From Planctomycetota bacterium (lineage in GTDB: Bacteria > Planctomycetota > Phycisphaerae > UBA1845 > UTPLA1): DNA of 64,000 nt. The notes beneath the pieces were generated by a model that was not told the DNA's origin, ran no database searches, and saw only the letters and a list, made by a program, of their open reading frames with translations. Every line of letters starts with the position of its first letter. The stretch's first letter is position 1. The stretch lies in NCBI GenBank assembly GCA_015654675.1, contig JAATGM010000017.1, forward strand, positions 124,001 to 188,000, given 5' to 3'. The translations under genes and the position numbers were made by a program. Of the stretch, positions 16,686-25,798 are shown one piece after another.

Positions 16686-17318
16686 TCATCTACTGCAAAG
16701 CTCCACTATCAGGTTTTCTTCGACCGGAATCTGAACATCGTCACGGCTCGGGAGCGCATCAACGGTCCCTTCGAGATTCGCGACATCAACCCGCAGCCAT
16801 TTCTGGACGGGCCGATTCGGATCGGCCTCAATCCAGGCCCGTACGAGCTTCTTGCTGCGTTCGTGCGCGGCCACGGTCACCTTGTCTCCGGCCTTCACTG
16901 CAAACGATGGACTGCTGACGGTCTGGCCGTTCACCTTGATGTGGCCATGCAGAATTGCCTGCCGGGCCGACTTTCGCGACGCCGCAAGATTCATCTTGCA
17001 GACGACGTTGTCCAGGCGGCGCTCCAACAGAAGCAGCAACGCGACGCCGGTGTTCTCAGGCGAACCAGACGCGATCTCGAAAATCCGCCGGAACTGGGCC
17101 TCGAGCACGCCGTAGTAGCGTTTGACCTTCTGCTTCTCGCGCAGACGTCGCCCATACTCCGTGCCCTTGGTCCGGCGAAACTGATGCATGCCTGGCGGGA
17201 AGTTCCGCCACTGCTTTTCCATCGGGCACTTCGCTGTTTCGCAGCGATGTCCCTTGAGCATCAGCTTGATGCCTTCTCGCCGGCAGCGCCGACAGGCGGG
17301 TCCTAACAATCGTCCCAT
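16686..17318 (-). CDS. rpsD: 30S ribosomal protein S4
   Basis: A 210-residue uS4, one of the primary 16S rRNA binders and, in other bacteria, a translational repressor of the alpha operon. It is the zinc form: four cysteines are near the N-terminus (C9 and C12 in GPACRRC, then C26 and C31). The S4 RNA-binding domain is visible at LERRLDNVVCKMNLAASRKSARQAILHGHIKVNG. It lies between rpsK and rpoA in the usual order. Its TGA stop overlaps an ATG that could extend rpoA. Confidence 0.97.
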   Translation of the reverse strand: MGRLLGPACRRCRREGIKLMLKGHRCETAKCPMEKQWRNFPPGMHQFRRTKGTEYGRRLREKQKVKRYYGVLEAQFRRIFEIASGSPENTGVALLLLLERRLDNVVCKMNLAASRKSARQAILHGHIKVNGQTVSSPSFAVKAGDKVTVAAHERSKKLVRAWIEADPNRPVQKWLRVDVANLEGTVDALPSRDDVQIPVEENLIVELCSR

Positions 17319-17367
17319 GTCTCTGGCCTTCCTTCAGCGATTCTCGCGCGTTCCTCTTGAGCCCGTC

Positions 17368-17751
17368 CTACACTCGCCGCTTGCGACGCGGCCGGCAGCC
17401 GTTATGCGGCAGCGGAGTGACGTCTTCAACCGATTGGATCCGCAGTCCACCGGCTTGCAGTGCCGATACTGCCGATTCGCGTCCCGGGCCCGGGCCCTTC
17501 ACGCGAACGTCGATCTCCTGGATGCCGAACTTCCGCGCCGCCGATGCAGCCGTTTCGGCCGCCCGTTGTGCGGCGAAGGGCGTGCTCTTGCGCGTGCCCT
17601 TGAAACCCACCGTCCCGGCTGACGCCCAGCAAAGCGTGGCGCCGTTTGTGTCGGTGATGGTGATCATCGTGTTGTTGAAGGTCGCATGAACGTGAACGAT
17701 CGCCTTCGATACGCTCCGTCTCTGCTTCCGCTTGCCAACTGTCTTGCCCAA
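17368..17751 (-). CDS. rpsK: 30S ribosomal protein S11
   Basis: A 127-residue uS11, a platform protein of the 30S subunit that interacts with the mRNA exit region. The core [15 protein letters not shown] and the C-terminal [10 protein letters not shown] are typical. The reading frame has only a TTG start (17751) before the conserved core, preceded by a GGGAGGAC site, so this core gene uses a rare start codon. It sits between rpsM and rpsD as usual. Confidence 0.96.
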   Translation of the reverse strand: MGKTVGKRKQRRSVSKAIVHVHATFNNTMITITDTNGATLCWASAGTVGFKGTRKSTPFAAQRAAETAASAARKFGIQEIDVRVKGPGPGRESAVSALQAGGLRIQSVEDVTPLPHNGCRPRRKRRV

Positions 17752-17796
17752 CGCAAGTCCTCCCGTTCGTTCGCGTGGCCCTTCGGCCCGCGAAAA

Positions 17797-18183
17797 TTAA
17801 TGCCGCAGTTCCTTGACGCCCTTCTTCCCGGCAACCGTCTTCTTGGGGCCCTTCCGTGTTCGGGCGTTCGTCTTGGTTCGTTGTCCACGCACCGGCAGGC
17901 CGCGCCGATGTCGCGTGCCGCGGTAACACTGGATGTCCCGCAATCGGGCTATGTTCTGTTGAATCTGGCGCCGCAACTGGCCTTCGACCACATACGAACG
18001 GTCGATCACGCCCGCGATTCGGCTGACTTCGTCCTCGGTCAGGTTCTTCGCCCGAACGCTTGGATCGATGCCCGCCTCTTTGAGGATGTCCTGCGCGTTC
18101 GACGGGCCAACGCCGTAGATGTAGCGCAGCGCAATCTCAATGCGCTTGTCATTCGGAATCTCAACACCCGCGATACGAGGCAT
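17797..18183 (-). CDS. rpsM: 30S ribosomal protein S13
   Basis: A 128-residue uS13, a head protein of the 30S subunit that bridges to the 50S subunit and contacts the P-site t[29 protein letters not shown] and the C-terminal [20 protein letters not shown] are characteristic. It starts at an ATG at 18183 and follows rpmJ, in the order seen in most bacteria except that infA is missing upstream. Confidence 0.97.
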   Translation of the reverse strand: MPRIAGVEIPNDKRIEIALRYIYGVGPSNAQDILKEAGIDPSVRAKNLTEDEVSRIAGVIDRSYVVEGQLRRQIQQNIARLRDIQCYRGTRHRRGLPVRGQRTKTNARTRKGPKKTVAGKKGVKELRH

Positions 18184-18222
18184 TCGCCATCCTCCGCACC
18201 GGCCCGCTCTCGGGCCGCGAAA

Positions 18223-18336
18223 CTATCCCTGCTTCTGCTTGTGCCGCGGATTCGAGCAGATCACCCGCACGATTCCGCGCCGCTTCACAATCTTGCAATT
18301 CTCGCAAATACGCTTCACGCTGCTGCGCACCTTCAT
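18223..18336 (-). CDS. rpmJ: 50S ribosomal protein L36
   Basis: A 37-residue protein reading [20 protein letters not shown], then [17 protein letters not shown]. It is the zinc form, with C11, C14, C27 and H32 as ligands. It starts at the ATG at 18336, only 17 bases after the map stop codon, so there is no room for infA between them. bL36 is a small 50S protein near the GTPase-associated region. Confidence 0.96.
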   Translation of the reverse strand: MKVRSSVKRICENCKIVKRRGIVRVICSNPRHKQKQG

Positions 18337-18353
18337 CGCCGCGCTCCCGCCGT

Positions 18354-19187
18354 CTACCGGCCGTCCGTCAAAATGTCCACGCCGCTCTCGGTCACGGCCA
18401 CCGTATGTTCAAAATGCGCGGCCCAGCGGCCGTCCTTCGTCACTTGCGGCCAGCCGGTCGAGTCGCCGTGCCGCACGCCCGGGGCGCCCATCGCGACCAT
18501 TGGCTCGACCGCCAGCACCATTCCCGGGCGAAGCTCAAAATCGCTCTTGAGCTGCTCTCGGTCGGTGTAGTTCGGCACCTTCGGGTCCTCGTGCATCGAG
18601 CGTCCGATTCCGTGGCCCACGAACTCGCGGATGACCGAAAAACCATGGTCCTCCACGAACTCCTGGATCAAGCCGGCGATCTCACTCCACCGCCGACCTG
18701 GCTTCATCTCGCGAATTGCCAGGTCCAGCGATGCCGATGTCGCATCCAGCAATCGCTGCACATCCGGGGCAATCGTTCCGACCGGCAGTGTCGTGGCCGA
18801 GTCGCCACAATAACCCTTCAGCCGGACGCCGCAGTCGATGCTGATGATTTCGCCCGGCTTCAACTCGCGTGGGCCCGGAATTCCGTGCACCACCTCTTCA
18901 TTGACGCTGGCGCAAATCGCCGCGGGGAACGCCATCTTGACGTTCGGCACGCGTACGCCGCGAAACAACGCCTCGCCGCCATGCTCGACGATAATCCGGT
19001 CCGCCGCGTCGCCTAATACTGAAGTCCGCAGGCCCGGCTTCACCAGCCGCCGCATCTCTCGCAGGACTTCGACCACGACGCGCCCAGCGGCGCGCATAAG
19101 CTCGATCTCTCGCGCGCTCTTGAGCTCGATCCGGCCGGAGGCCACCGGCTTCGTCTTGGAACCGAACCAGCCGCTCACGCGCTTCAT
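18354..19187 (-). CDS. map: Methionine aminopeptidase type I
   Basis: Removes the initiator methionine from new proteins. The pita-bread fold's metal ligands are visible: two Asp in [18 protein letters not shown], His in [13 protein letters not shown], Glu in MVLAVEPM and Glu in FEHTVAVT. The ATG at 19187 overlaps the adk stop codon (ATGA), suggesting coupled translation; a start five codons upstream is possible but has less support. It is about 277 residues, close to the usual 250-260, with a short basic N-terminal lead. It sits in the normal secY-adk-map order. Confidence 0.96.
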   Translation of the reverse strand: MKRVSGWFGSKTKPVASGRIELKSAREIELMRAAGRVVVEVLREMRRLVKPGLRTSVLGDAADRIIVEHGGEALFRGVRVPNVKMAFPAAICASVNEEVVHGIPGPRELKPGEIISIDCGVRLKGYCGDSATTLPVGTIAPDVQRLLDATSASLDLAIREMKPGRRWSEIAGLIQEFVEDHGFSVIREFVGHGIGRSMHEDPKVPNYTDREQLKSDFELRPGMVLAVEPMVAMGAPGVRHGDSTGWPQVTKDGRWAAHFEHTVAVTESGVDILTDGR

Positions 19188-19834
19188 CCGTTGCCTCTGC
19201 ACGCGGCGACGATTCGGGCGTACACGTCATCGATCTCGGCATTTCCGTCGATAGACGTCAGGACGCCACGTCCGCGGTAATAATCGATCAACGGCCGGGT
19301 CTCGGCGTGATACGTCGTCAACCGCTGCGATACCACCTGCGGCTCGTCGTCTTTTCGCCGAACCAGTGCCGTTCCACACAAATCGCACACGCCGGCCCGC
19401 CGTGGCGGCGAATACGATTCGTTAAACACGCTACTGTCCTTCGGACATGTCCATCGCCCCGTCAGTCGGCGGGATACAACGGAGTCGTCCGCATTAATGC
19501 TCACTACGCGATCGATCGGCCGCTTCAACATCGCGAGCCGTTCGTCGAGGCCTTCGGCCTGCGGAATTGTTCGCGGAAAACCGTCGAGAACAAATCCGCC
19601 ACTCGCCTCGGGGCCGCTGATCCGGCAGATCATCATCCGCAGGATCAGGTCGTCGGGGACCAGTGATCCCGCGTCCATGAATGTCTGGGCCAGCTTGCCC
19701 AGTTCCGTCTGGGACTTTCGCTCAGCCCTCAAAATGTCGCCGCTCGACAGGTGGACCGCTCTGAGTTCGGTCGCCAGCCGGCTGGACTGGGTTCCCTTCC
19801 CGGCGCCCGGGGGCCCGAGCAGGACCAGTCTCAC
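19184..19834 (-). CDS. adk: Adenylate kinase
   Basis: Interconverts ATP plus AMP and two ADP, keeping adenylate balance. The P-loop GPPGAGKG is at residues 7-14. The LID domain has a zinc-type layout with C in TCPKD and C-x-x-C in GVCDLCG; the second ligand position of the first pair is Asp instead of Cys, as in some relatives. The GTG start at 19834 overlaps the secY stop codon (GTGA), so the two are coupled. At 216 residues it has the usual long-form length. Confidence 0.97.
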   Translation of the reverse strand: MRLVLLGPPGAGKGTQSSRLATELRAVHLSSGDILRAERKSQTELGKLAQTFMDAGSLVPDDLILRMMICRISGPEASGGFVLDGFPRTIPQAEGLDERLAMLKRPIDRVVSINADDSVVSRRLTGRWTCPKDSSVFNESYSPPRRAGVCDLCGTALVRRKDDEPQVVSQRLTTYHAETRPLIDYYRGRGVLTSIDGNAEIDDVYARIVAACRGNG

Positions 19835-21207
19835 GTGTACGCTCCCTTGATTCGCGGACCTCCGCCTTCGCCGCCGTCGAGGAAACCGGCATAGTTCCGC
19901 ATGATCAGGTTAGCTTCGATTCGTTGCACAAGATCCAGTGCCACACTCACCACGATGAGGAGACCGGTTCCGCCGAGGAACGAGGTCACCAGCATTGGAA
20001 TGTTCAGCAATTCGCCGATGAGCTGAGGCACCAGGGCAATCAACGCGAGAAAACCCGCGCCGACATAGGTGATGCGCGTCATTACGGTCTCAAGGTAGTC
20101 TGCAGTCCGGCGACCTGGACGAAGACCGGGAATAAAGCTTCCGTAATCGCGAAGCTGATTGGCCATTTCCTTCGGCTGGAACTGCACGGTGGTCCAGAAG
20201 TACGCGAAGAAGTAAACCAACGCGATATAGCAGGCCGCATAGACGAAACTCGTCAGGTCGAACGAATCAGCCAGGACGCTGAAGAACGATCCACCGAACG
20301 CGCCGGCCAGATATCGGAACAGCATGGCCGGGAAAAGCAGAAGCGAACTGGCAAAGATGATCGGCATGACGCCGCCATGATTGACCCGCAGCGGCAGGTA
20401 CTGCCGCGCTCCGCCGTACACGCGCCGGCCGCGAGTCTGCTTGGCCTGTTGAATCGGAATGCGCCGCTGTGCCTGCGTAATAAGGATGGATCCCGCGACC
20501 ACTCCGACGAACGCAAGGATCAGGAACACGATCTTCGCTGGCCCAATCTTGCCCTCGCCGCTTCCACCGACGCTTGTAGTCGAATTCTGCCAGACGTAGA
20601 GAATCGCGTTTGGCATGCGTGAGACGATGCCGGCCATGATGATCAAACTGATACCGTTGCCGATGCCGTATTCGTCGATCTGCTCGCCAAGCCACATCAG
20701 GAACAAGCAGCCGGCCGTCATTCCGGTCAGGCCCATGGCCCAGAACTTGAACGTTCCGCTGAACTCGGGATAGACCAACCGGGTCTGCTGCATGTAGCGC
20801 AGCCAGAAGACGCCCTGAATCAGGCACAACCCGACCGTCGCGTAACGGGTGTATTCCTGGATCTTCTTCCGCCCCGCGTCGCCTTCTTTCTGCAGCTTCT
20901 CAAGCGACGGAACGACGGTCGCCAGAAGCTGAAAAATGATTGACGCCGAAATGTACGGCATGATTCCGAGACCAAACAACGTGCTCTGCTGCAGGTTGCC
21001 GCCCGTGAACATCGCGAAGTATTCGCTGAGCTGGTTCAAGCTCGATTCTTCGGGCGCGGTCTGGAAGTGCTGTCGCAACTGGTCCTGGTCCACGCAAGGT
21101 AGCGGCACGTAGAACCCGATGCGGTACACGCACAGCAACCCAACCGTGAACAGAACCTTGTTGCGCAGGTCCCGAATCTTGAAGATGTTGAGAAACGCTC
21201 GAAACAT
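19831..21207 (-). CDS. secY: Protein translocase subunit SecY
   Basis: The 458-residue channel protein of the Sec translocon, with about ten hydrophobic segments. The N-terminus MFRAFLNIFKIRDLRNKVLFTVGLLCVYRIGFYVPLP and the plug and gate regions (GIMPYISASIIFQL, VNHGGVMPIIFASSLL) are typical. It works in the inner membrane with SecE (at about 62.4-63.0 kb in this window) and SecG. It lies between rplO and adk as in the classic spc operon. Confidence 0.97.
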   Translation of the reverse strand: MFRAFLNIFKIRDLRNKVLFTVGLLCVYRIGFYVPLPCVDQDQLRQHFQTAPEESSLNQLSEYFAMFTGGNLQQSTLFGLGIMPYISASIIFQLLATVVPSLEKLQKEGDAGRKKIQEYTRYATVGLCLIQGVFWLRYMQQTRLVYPEFSGTFKFWAMGLTGMTAGCLFLMWLGEQIDEYGIGNGISLIIMAGIVSRMPNAILYVWQNSTTSVGGSGEGKIGPAKIVFLILAFVGVVAGSILITQAQRRIPIQQAKQTRGRRVYGGARQYLPLRVNHGGVMPIIFASSLLLFPAMLFRYLAGAFGGSFFSVLADSFDLTSFVYAACYIALVYFFAYFWTTVQFQPKEMANQLRDYGSFIPGLRPGRRTADYLETVMTRITYVGAGFLALIALVPQLIGELLNIPMLVTSFLGGTGLLIVVSVALDLVQRIEANLIMRNYAGFLDGGEGGGPRIKGAYT

Positions 21208-21234
21208 CTGACGTCCTCGCCGTTCGCGCCGGCG

Positions 21235-21876
21235 TTATTCCTTGTTTTTTCCGGAGTCCGGCTTCGCGTCGCCCTTCGGCTTCGCACCTTCCGGTTTCTT
21301 CTTTGGCTTGGCCTCGCCCTGCGTGTCGGCCTCTTCCGCCTTCTTGCCCTTGACCTTGCCGCCTTCCGCAGGCGCGTCCTTCGCCTTCGGCGCCGGAGGC
21401 CGCGGGATGAATTTCTTCTTGGGCTGCGGCCCGAGCTTCTTCACGGCCCCGCCAGCCGACTCAAGCTTCTTGACTGCCTGTCCGCTGAACCGTTGCGCTT
21501 CGACGGTCAGCTTCTTTGAGACCGTTCCATCGCCCAGAATCTTCACCGACCCATCGGCGTCATGGATCAGGCCGGCCGTCTTCAGCGTAGCCGCGGTGAC
21601 GTGGCTGTTCGGCTCAAACGTCGCATCCAGATCGCCGACGTTGACGACCTGATACTCGGTGCGGAAGTTGAAGTTCGAAAAGCCGCGCTTCGGCAGGCGT
21701 CGGAAAATCGGCAGCGATCCACCTTCGAATAGCAAGCGCTGCTTCGCGCCAGTTCGAGCGCCGGCGCCCTTCGTTCCGCGCCCGCTCGTCTTGCCGTGTC
21801 CGCTGGCCTCGCCTCGACCGACGCGCTTGCGTCGTCGATGGGCGCCCGCCGCCTTCGTGATTTCTGTGATATTCAT
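21235..21876 (-). CDS. rplO: 50S ribosomal protein L15, with charged tail
   Basis: The first 145 residues are uL15 (MNITEITKAAGAHRRRKRVGRGEASGHGKTSGRGTKG, then RRLPKRGFSNFNFRTEYQVVNVGDL). The remaining 65 or so residues form a low-complexity tail rich in Lys, Pro, Ala and Glu, making the protein 213 residues against about 145 normally. uL15 is assembled late in the 50S subunit. The 59-base gap to rpsE is where rpmD (uL30) normally sits; there is no gene there. Confidence 0.95.
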   Translation of the reverse strand: MNITEITKAAGAHRRRKRVGRGEASGHGKTSGRGTKGAGARTGAKQRLLFEGGSLPIFRRLPKRGFSNFNFRTEYQVVNVGDLDATFEPNSHVTAATLKTAGLIHDADGSVKILGDGTVSKKLTVEAQRFSGQAVKKLESAGGAVKKLGPQPKKKFIPRPPAPKAKDAPAEGGKVKGKKAEEADTQGEAKPKKKPEGAKPKGDAKPDSGKNKE

Positions 21877-21935
21877 CTCAACAACCCAGTCACGTATCTG
21901 GACCGGTATTCGGCCCTGTTCAAACTCTTGGCCGA

Positions 21936-22460
21936 TCAGCTCGCCAACGCCACGCCGCGTAATGCTTCAACTGTCTCGCGGCTGCGCAGCCGGGTGAAGC
22001 CATCTATGACCGCCTTGGCCACATTCTTTGGACTCGAAGATCCATAGACCTTGGTCAGGCAATCCTTGATGCCCGCCAGCTCCAGAATCGCGCGTACACT
22101 CTCACCCGCGATAAGGCCGGTTCCTTCAGACGCCGGAATTAACCGAACCTTGCTCGCTCCAAATCGACCCATGACTTCATGCGGAAGCGAAGAGCCGACG
22201 ATCGTGACGCGCATCAGATTTGCCGAAGCGCGCTTTCGCGCCTTTTCCACCGCCGGCGGAACTTCGCGTGCCTTTGCATAGCCGATGCCGACCCGGCCGC
22301 GCCGGTCACCCACGGCGACCAAAGCGCCGAAGCTGAACCGTCGACCGCCCTTCACGACAGCCGAACAGCGATAGACTCGGATGACATTTTCATCCAGCCC
22401 GCCGGAGTCATCGCGATCGCGATCACGTCCGCCCGATCTTTGTGAGTTCATTCGCGACAT
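21936..22460 (-). CDS. rpsE: 30S ribosomal protein S5
   Basis: A 174-residue uS5. The RNA-binding domain (NVIRVYRCSAVVKGGRRFSFGALVAVGD) and the GRVGIGYAKAREVPPAVEKARKRA block are typical. It helps decode accurately and, in E. coli, contributes to spectinomycin sensitivity. Its N-terminal 20 residues are unusually rich in Arg, Asp and Ser. The ATG at 22460 has a GAGG site six bases upstream. Confidence 0.96.
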   Translation of the reverse strand: MSRMNSQRSGGRDRDRDDSGGLDENVIRVYRCSAVVKGGRRFSFGALVAVGDRRGRVGIGYAKAREVPPAVEKARKRASANLMRVTIVGSSLPHEVMGRFGASKVRLIPASEGTGLIAGESVRAILELAGIKDCLTKVYGSSSPKNVAKAVIDGFTRLRSRETVEALRGVALAS

Positions 22461-22496
22461 GCTTTACCTCGATCCGTCAGCCGGATCGCGTGGCTC

Positions 22497-22865
22497 CTAA
22501 AACTGCAATCCGGACTCGCGCGCCGCATCAGCGAGCGCCTTGAGCCGGCCGTGATATCGATAGCCGTTTCGATCGAACGCCGCTTGGCGGATGCCCTTCA
22601 TTCGGGCTCGAGCCGCCAGCGTGCGACCGACGATCGCCGCCGCGTTCTTGTTGCTTCCGATCTTGAGCTCGGCCGCGAGATCCTTGTCGCGCGAGCTTGC
22701 GGCGCAAATCGTCTTGCCGCCCGCGTCGTCGATGAGCTGGGCGTAGATGTGCTGATTGCTCCGGAAGACCGATAGCCGCGGTCGCTCCGTACTTCCGGAT
22801 ACGCTCGAGCGCACCCGCGCCTTGCGCTTCTGCCGACGATTCTTTTTCTGTTCCAGCGTATTCAT
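22497..22865 (-). CDS. rplR: 50S ribosomal protein L18
   Basis: A 122-residue uL18, which binds 5S rRNA together with L5. The signature stretches are [23 protein letters not shown] and [22 protein letters not shown] at the C-terminus. It lies between rplF and rpsE in the usual spc order. Confidence 0.96.
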   Translation of the reverse strand: MNTLEQKKNRRQKRKARVRSSVSGSTERPRLSVFRSNQHIYAQLIDDAGGKTICAASSRDKDLAAELKIGSNKNAAAIVGRTLAARARMKGIRQAAFDRNGYRYHGRLKALADAARESGLQF

Positions 22866-22888
22866 GGACTTTAAACCATCCGTTCGCG

Positions 22889-23476
22889 TCAGGATCCGGC
22901 CCCGCCGGCGCCGGCGAATGCCTTGCCCGCCTTGCGGCGAATCTGCTCGCCTGCATAGCGGATACCCTTGCCCTGATATGGCTCGGGCGGACGCACGTCC
23001 TTGATCGTTCGACAGAACTGCCCGACCACCTGTCGATCAATGCCGGTCACGGCGAACTTGGCGGGAGTCTCGTTGCCCTTCGTGGCCGGAATTTCGATTT
23101 CGACTTTTACCCCGGTCGGAATCTGAAGACCTACGGCGTGCGCGAAACCGACCGTCAGCTCAAACTTGGCGCCTGCCACCTTGCAGCTATAGCCGGTGCC
23201 ATAGATTTCCATCTTGGTCGAGTAGCCCTCGCTGACTCCCTTGACCATGTTGTTGACCAGGGCCCGCGTCGTTCCGTGTAAAGCGCGCAACTGACGCGTG
23301 TCACCGTCCCGCGTGACCTTGATCGACTTGTCCTTGTCGAGCACTTCGATCTTCACGCCCGACGGGAAATTCCAGGTCAGGTTGCCCTTCGGGCCGCCGA
23401 CCTTGACGAGTCGCTGCTGCACCTCGATCTTTACGCCCGAGGGGATGGCAATTGCTTTTTTTCCGATTCGAGACAT
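22889..23476 (-). CDS. rplF: 50S ribosomal protein L6
   Basis: A 195-residue uL6 built of two similar domains. [19 protein letters not shown] at the start and [24 protein letters not shown] near the end are family hallmarks. It sits next to the sarcin-ricin loop and factor-binding site. A short Gly/Ala tail follows the usual end. Confidence 0.97.
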   Translation of the reverse strand: MSRIGKKAIAIPSGVKIEVQQRLVKVGGPKGNLTWNFPSGVKIEVLDKDKSIKVTRDGDTRQLRALHGTTRALVNNMVKGVSEGYSTKMEIYGTGYSCKVAGAKFELTVGFAHAVGLQIPTGVKVEIEIPATKGNETPAKFAVTGIDRQVVGQFCRTIKDVRPPEPYQGKGIRYAGEQIRRKAGKAFAGAGGAGS

Positions 23477-23486
23477 TGCTGTCGCC

Positions 23487-23882
23487 TTAGTAGACTGTGC
23501 ACATCAGCTCGCCGCCGACCTTTTGCTCGCGGCACTGCCGATCACTCAACACACCGCGGTTCGTCGAGACAATCGAAATACCCATGCCATTGCGGACGCG
23601 CGGAAGCTTGTCGACGCTCACATAGAGCCGACGGCCGCTGCGTGATTGCCGGGTCAGGTCAGTAATGACCTTCTCGCCCTTCGGGCCGTATTTCAGCTCG
23701 ACGCGAATGACGCCCTGCGGCTTACCTTCAACGACGTCGAATCCCTTGATGTAACCTTCGTCCTTCAAGACCTTGCAGATATTTGCGGCGGTCTTGCTTT
23801 GACGGAGCTTCACTTCTTTCGAGCCGTTTCGGACGCCGTTGCGGATCCGCGTCAATGCATCTGCGATCGTATCACTCCACAT
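23487..23882 (-). CDS. rpsH: 30S ribosomal protein S8
   Basis: A 131-residue uS8, a primary 16S rRNA binder and, in E. coli, the translational repressor of the spc operon. MWSDTIADALTRIRNGVRNGSKEV and the C-terminal GMGISIVSTNRGVLSDRQCREQKVGGELMC are typical. Its position after rpsN is standard. I looked no further for an S8-binding site in the mRNA. Confidence 0.97.
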   Translation of the reverse strand: MWSDTIADALTRIRNGVRNGSKEVKLRQSKTAANICKVLKDEGYIKGFDVVEGKPQGVIRVELKYGPKGEKVITDLTRQSRSGRRLYVSVDKLPRVRNGMGISIVSTNRGVLSDRQCREQKVGGELMCTVY

Positions 23883-23921
23883 GCCGTCTGCCTCAAATCC
23901 TTGTGAGCGTCGCCGCGCTCG

Positions 23922-24107
23922 CTACCAACTGGCCTTCCGAACGCCCGGCAACATTCCCGCATGGGCCATGTTGCGGAAACAGATCCGACACAGACGAAAC
24001 TTGCGGTATACGGCTCGCGACCGCCCGCACTGCGAACACCGCGTGTAAGCCCGCACTTTGAATTTGGGCGTCGCCTTTGACTTGTTTACCCACGCCTTGG
24101 TCGCCAT
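23922..24107 (-). CDS. rpsN: 30S ribosomal protein S14, type Z
   Basis: A 61-residue uS14 of the short zinc-binding form, with CSQC and CRIC as the two pairs of ligands, and ending [10 protein letters not shown]. It sits in the 30S head. Position after rplE is standard. Confidence 0.97.
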   Translation of the reverse strand: MATKAWVNKSKATPKFKVRAYTRCSQCGRSRAVYRKFRLCRICFRNMAHAGMLPGVRKASW

Positions 24108-24131
24108 CCGCCTTCGTCTCCTCGCTACGTT

Positions 24132-24671
24132 CTATTGCCGGAAAGGCATCCCGAGATACTTCAGGAGCGAAAGACTCTCCTGATCATTCAGGGCCGTCGT
24201 GACAAATGTGATGTTCATTCCCTGCTGGAATTCCACTTTGTCCGCGTCGACTTCCGGAAAAACTGTCTGTTCGGTCAGGCCCATATTGAAATTGCCGCGC
24301 CCGTCGAACCCCTTCGGATCCAGTCCGCGAAAGTCGCGAACGCGGGGCATGGCCACGCTGATGAGCCGGTCCATGAATTCGTACATCCGCTTCCCGCGGA
24401 GCGTCACCTTCAAGCCGGTGTCCATGCCCTGCCGGAGTTTGAAGTTCGACACGCTCTTCTTGGCCTTGCAGACCAGCGGCAGCTGCCCGGTGATCGAGGC
24501 CAGTTCCTTGCGGGCGCTTTCGAGTCGCTTTCGCTCCGCGATCGCCTTACCCACGCCCATCGACACCACGATCTTGTTCAGACGCGGAATCGACATCGGG
24601 TTCTTCCGCTTCAGCTCGTCTTTGAGCTTCGGCAGGACTTCGTTCTGATATTTTTCCAGCATGCGTGCCAT
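24132..24671 (-). CDS. rplE: 50S ribosomal protein L5
   Basis: A 179-residue uL5, which binds 5S rRNA and contacts the P-site tRNA. NPMSIPRLNKIVVSMGVG, then FKLRQGMDTGLKVTLRGKRMYEFMDRLISVAMPRVRDFRG, then DQESLSLLKYLGMPF are conserved. Position after rplX is standard. Confidence 0.97.
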   Translation of the reverse strand: MARMLEKYQNEVLPKLKDELKRKNPMSIPRLNKIVVSMGVGKAIAERKRLESARKELASITGQLPLVCKAKKSVSNFKLRQGMDTGLKVTLRGKRMYEFMDRLISVAMPRVRDFRGLDPKGFDGRGNFNMGLTEQTVFPEVDADKVEFQQGMNITFVTTALNDQESLSLLKYLGMPFRQ

Positions 24672-24704
24672 GGCAACGCCTCACGATTCGGCCGTTCAGG
24701 CCAC

Positions 24705-25055
24705 TCAGGCCTTCTTGGCCGACACTTCGCTCAATACTGTTCCGCTCTTCGTCACGCGACGCTTCGCCGTGATCTTGCCGGAACCATCTCGTTCAACTTC
24801 AAATCGAACTCGCGACGGCTTGCCCGACTTCGGGTCGATCGGCAACACGTTCGACGAATGGATCGGCGCTTCCTTTCGGATTCGACCGCCCTGTGGATTC
24901 TGGCGGCTCGGCCGAAGGTGTCGGTACACCAGGTTGACGCCTTCGACGAACACGACGTCGCGCTTCGGGACGACGCGCAATACCTTGCCCGTTTCGCCGC
25001 GATGATCGCCCGCGATCACCGCAACCATGTCGCCTTTTTTGACTTTCGCTGCCAT
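24705..25055 (-). CDS. rplX: 50S ribosomal protein L24
   Basis: A 116-residue uL24 with a KOW motif near the start (KKGDMVAVIAGDHRGETGKVLRV) and the typical basic HLRPSRQNPQGGRIRKEAPIHSSNV segment. It starts 50S assembly and lies near the tunnel exit. Confidence 0.96.
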   Translation of the reverse strand: MAAKVKKGDMVAVIAGDHRGETGKVLRVVPKRDVVFVEGVNLVYRHLRPSRQNPQGGRIRKEAPIHSSNVLPIDPKSGKPSRVRFEVERDGSGKITAKRRVTKSGTVLSEVSAKKA

Positions 25056-25069
25056 CGCAACCTTCCTGC

Positions 25070-25483
25070 TCAGACGACCTCGGCCGCCAGCGAAACAATC
25101 TTCATGAAGCCCCGCTCACGGAGCTCGCGTGCCACGGCGCCGAAGATGCGCGTCCCGCGTGGATTGCCTTCCGCGTCGATGATCACCGCGGCGCTTCGGT
25201 CAAACCGCACATAGCTGCCATCCGGCCGGCGAACCGGCTGGGCCGTTCTCACCACCACGCAACGAACTTTTCGACGCGTGCTCCGCTCTTTGCGGTTGTT
25301 GCCGACGTAATACTCGCTGTTCGGCAGCGCCTTCTTCACCGTTCCGATGAAGATGTCGCCCACCGTCGCCGTCTTCCGCTGAAACCGGCCGCTGGCAGTC
25401 GAGCCCTTCAGCACCTGGATCACCTGCACGACTTTGGCACCGGTGTTGTCCGCCACGTCTAATTCCGCTTCAGCATGAACCAC
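25070..25483 (-). CDS. rplN: 50S ribosomal protein L14
   Basis: A 137-residue uL14 with [22 protein letters not shown] near the start and [28 protein letters not shown] at the end. It forms part of an inter-subunit bridge. It uses a GTG start at 25483 with AAGGAG upstream that overlaps the rpsQ stop codon. It is about 15 residues longer than usual because of an internal insertion near residues 60-75. Confidence 0.96.
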   Translation of the reverse strand: MVHAEAELDVADNTGAKVVQVIQVLKGSTASGRFQRKTATVGDIFIGTVKKALPNSEYYVGNNRKERSTRRKVRCVVVRTAQPVRRPDGSYVRFDRSAAVIIDAEGNPRGTRIFGAVARELRERGFMKIVSLAAEVV

Positions 25484-25489
25484 GGCGGC

Positions 25490-25774
25490 CTACTCCTTAC
25501 CTTCGTGCCGACTGATGATCCGAACCAGTCGCCAATTCTTCGTCCTGCTGATCGGCCTGCATTCCGTGATCTCAACCCGGTCGCCGACGCGGGCTTCGTC
25601 CTTCTCGTCGTGGGCGTGCAGTCGCGTCCGCCGCTGCAGGTACTTGCCGTACTTGGCCATCTTCACGAGTCGGTCAATGCGGATCTTGATGGTCTTGTCA
25701 CGCACATCCGACTCGACGACGCCGATCAGCGTCCGCCGATGTTTCCGTTCAGTTGCTGGGGCTGTCGTGCTCAT
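25490..25774 (-). CDS. rpsQ: 30S ribosomal protein S17
   Basis: A 94-residue uS17, an early 16S rRNA binder with an OB fold. HRRTLIGVVESDVRDKTIKIRIDRLVKMAKYGKYLQRRTRLHAHDE is characteristic. The ATG at 25774 is chosen; a TTG at 25795, seven codons upstream, is the only other option. Confidence 0.95.
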   Translation of the reverse strand: MSTTAPATERKHRRTLIGVVESDVRDKTIKIRIDRLVKMAKYGKYLQRRTRLHAHDEKDEARVGDRVEITECRPISRTKNWRLVRIISRHEGKE

Positions 25775-25798
25775 GGGTCTCGCCAATCCGTCCAATTC

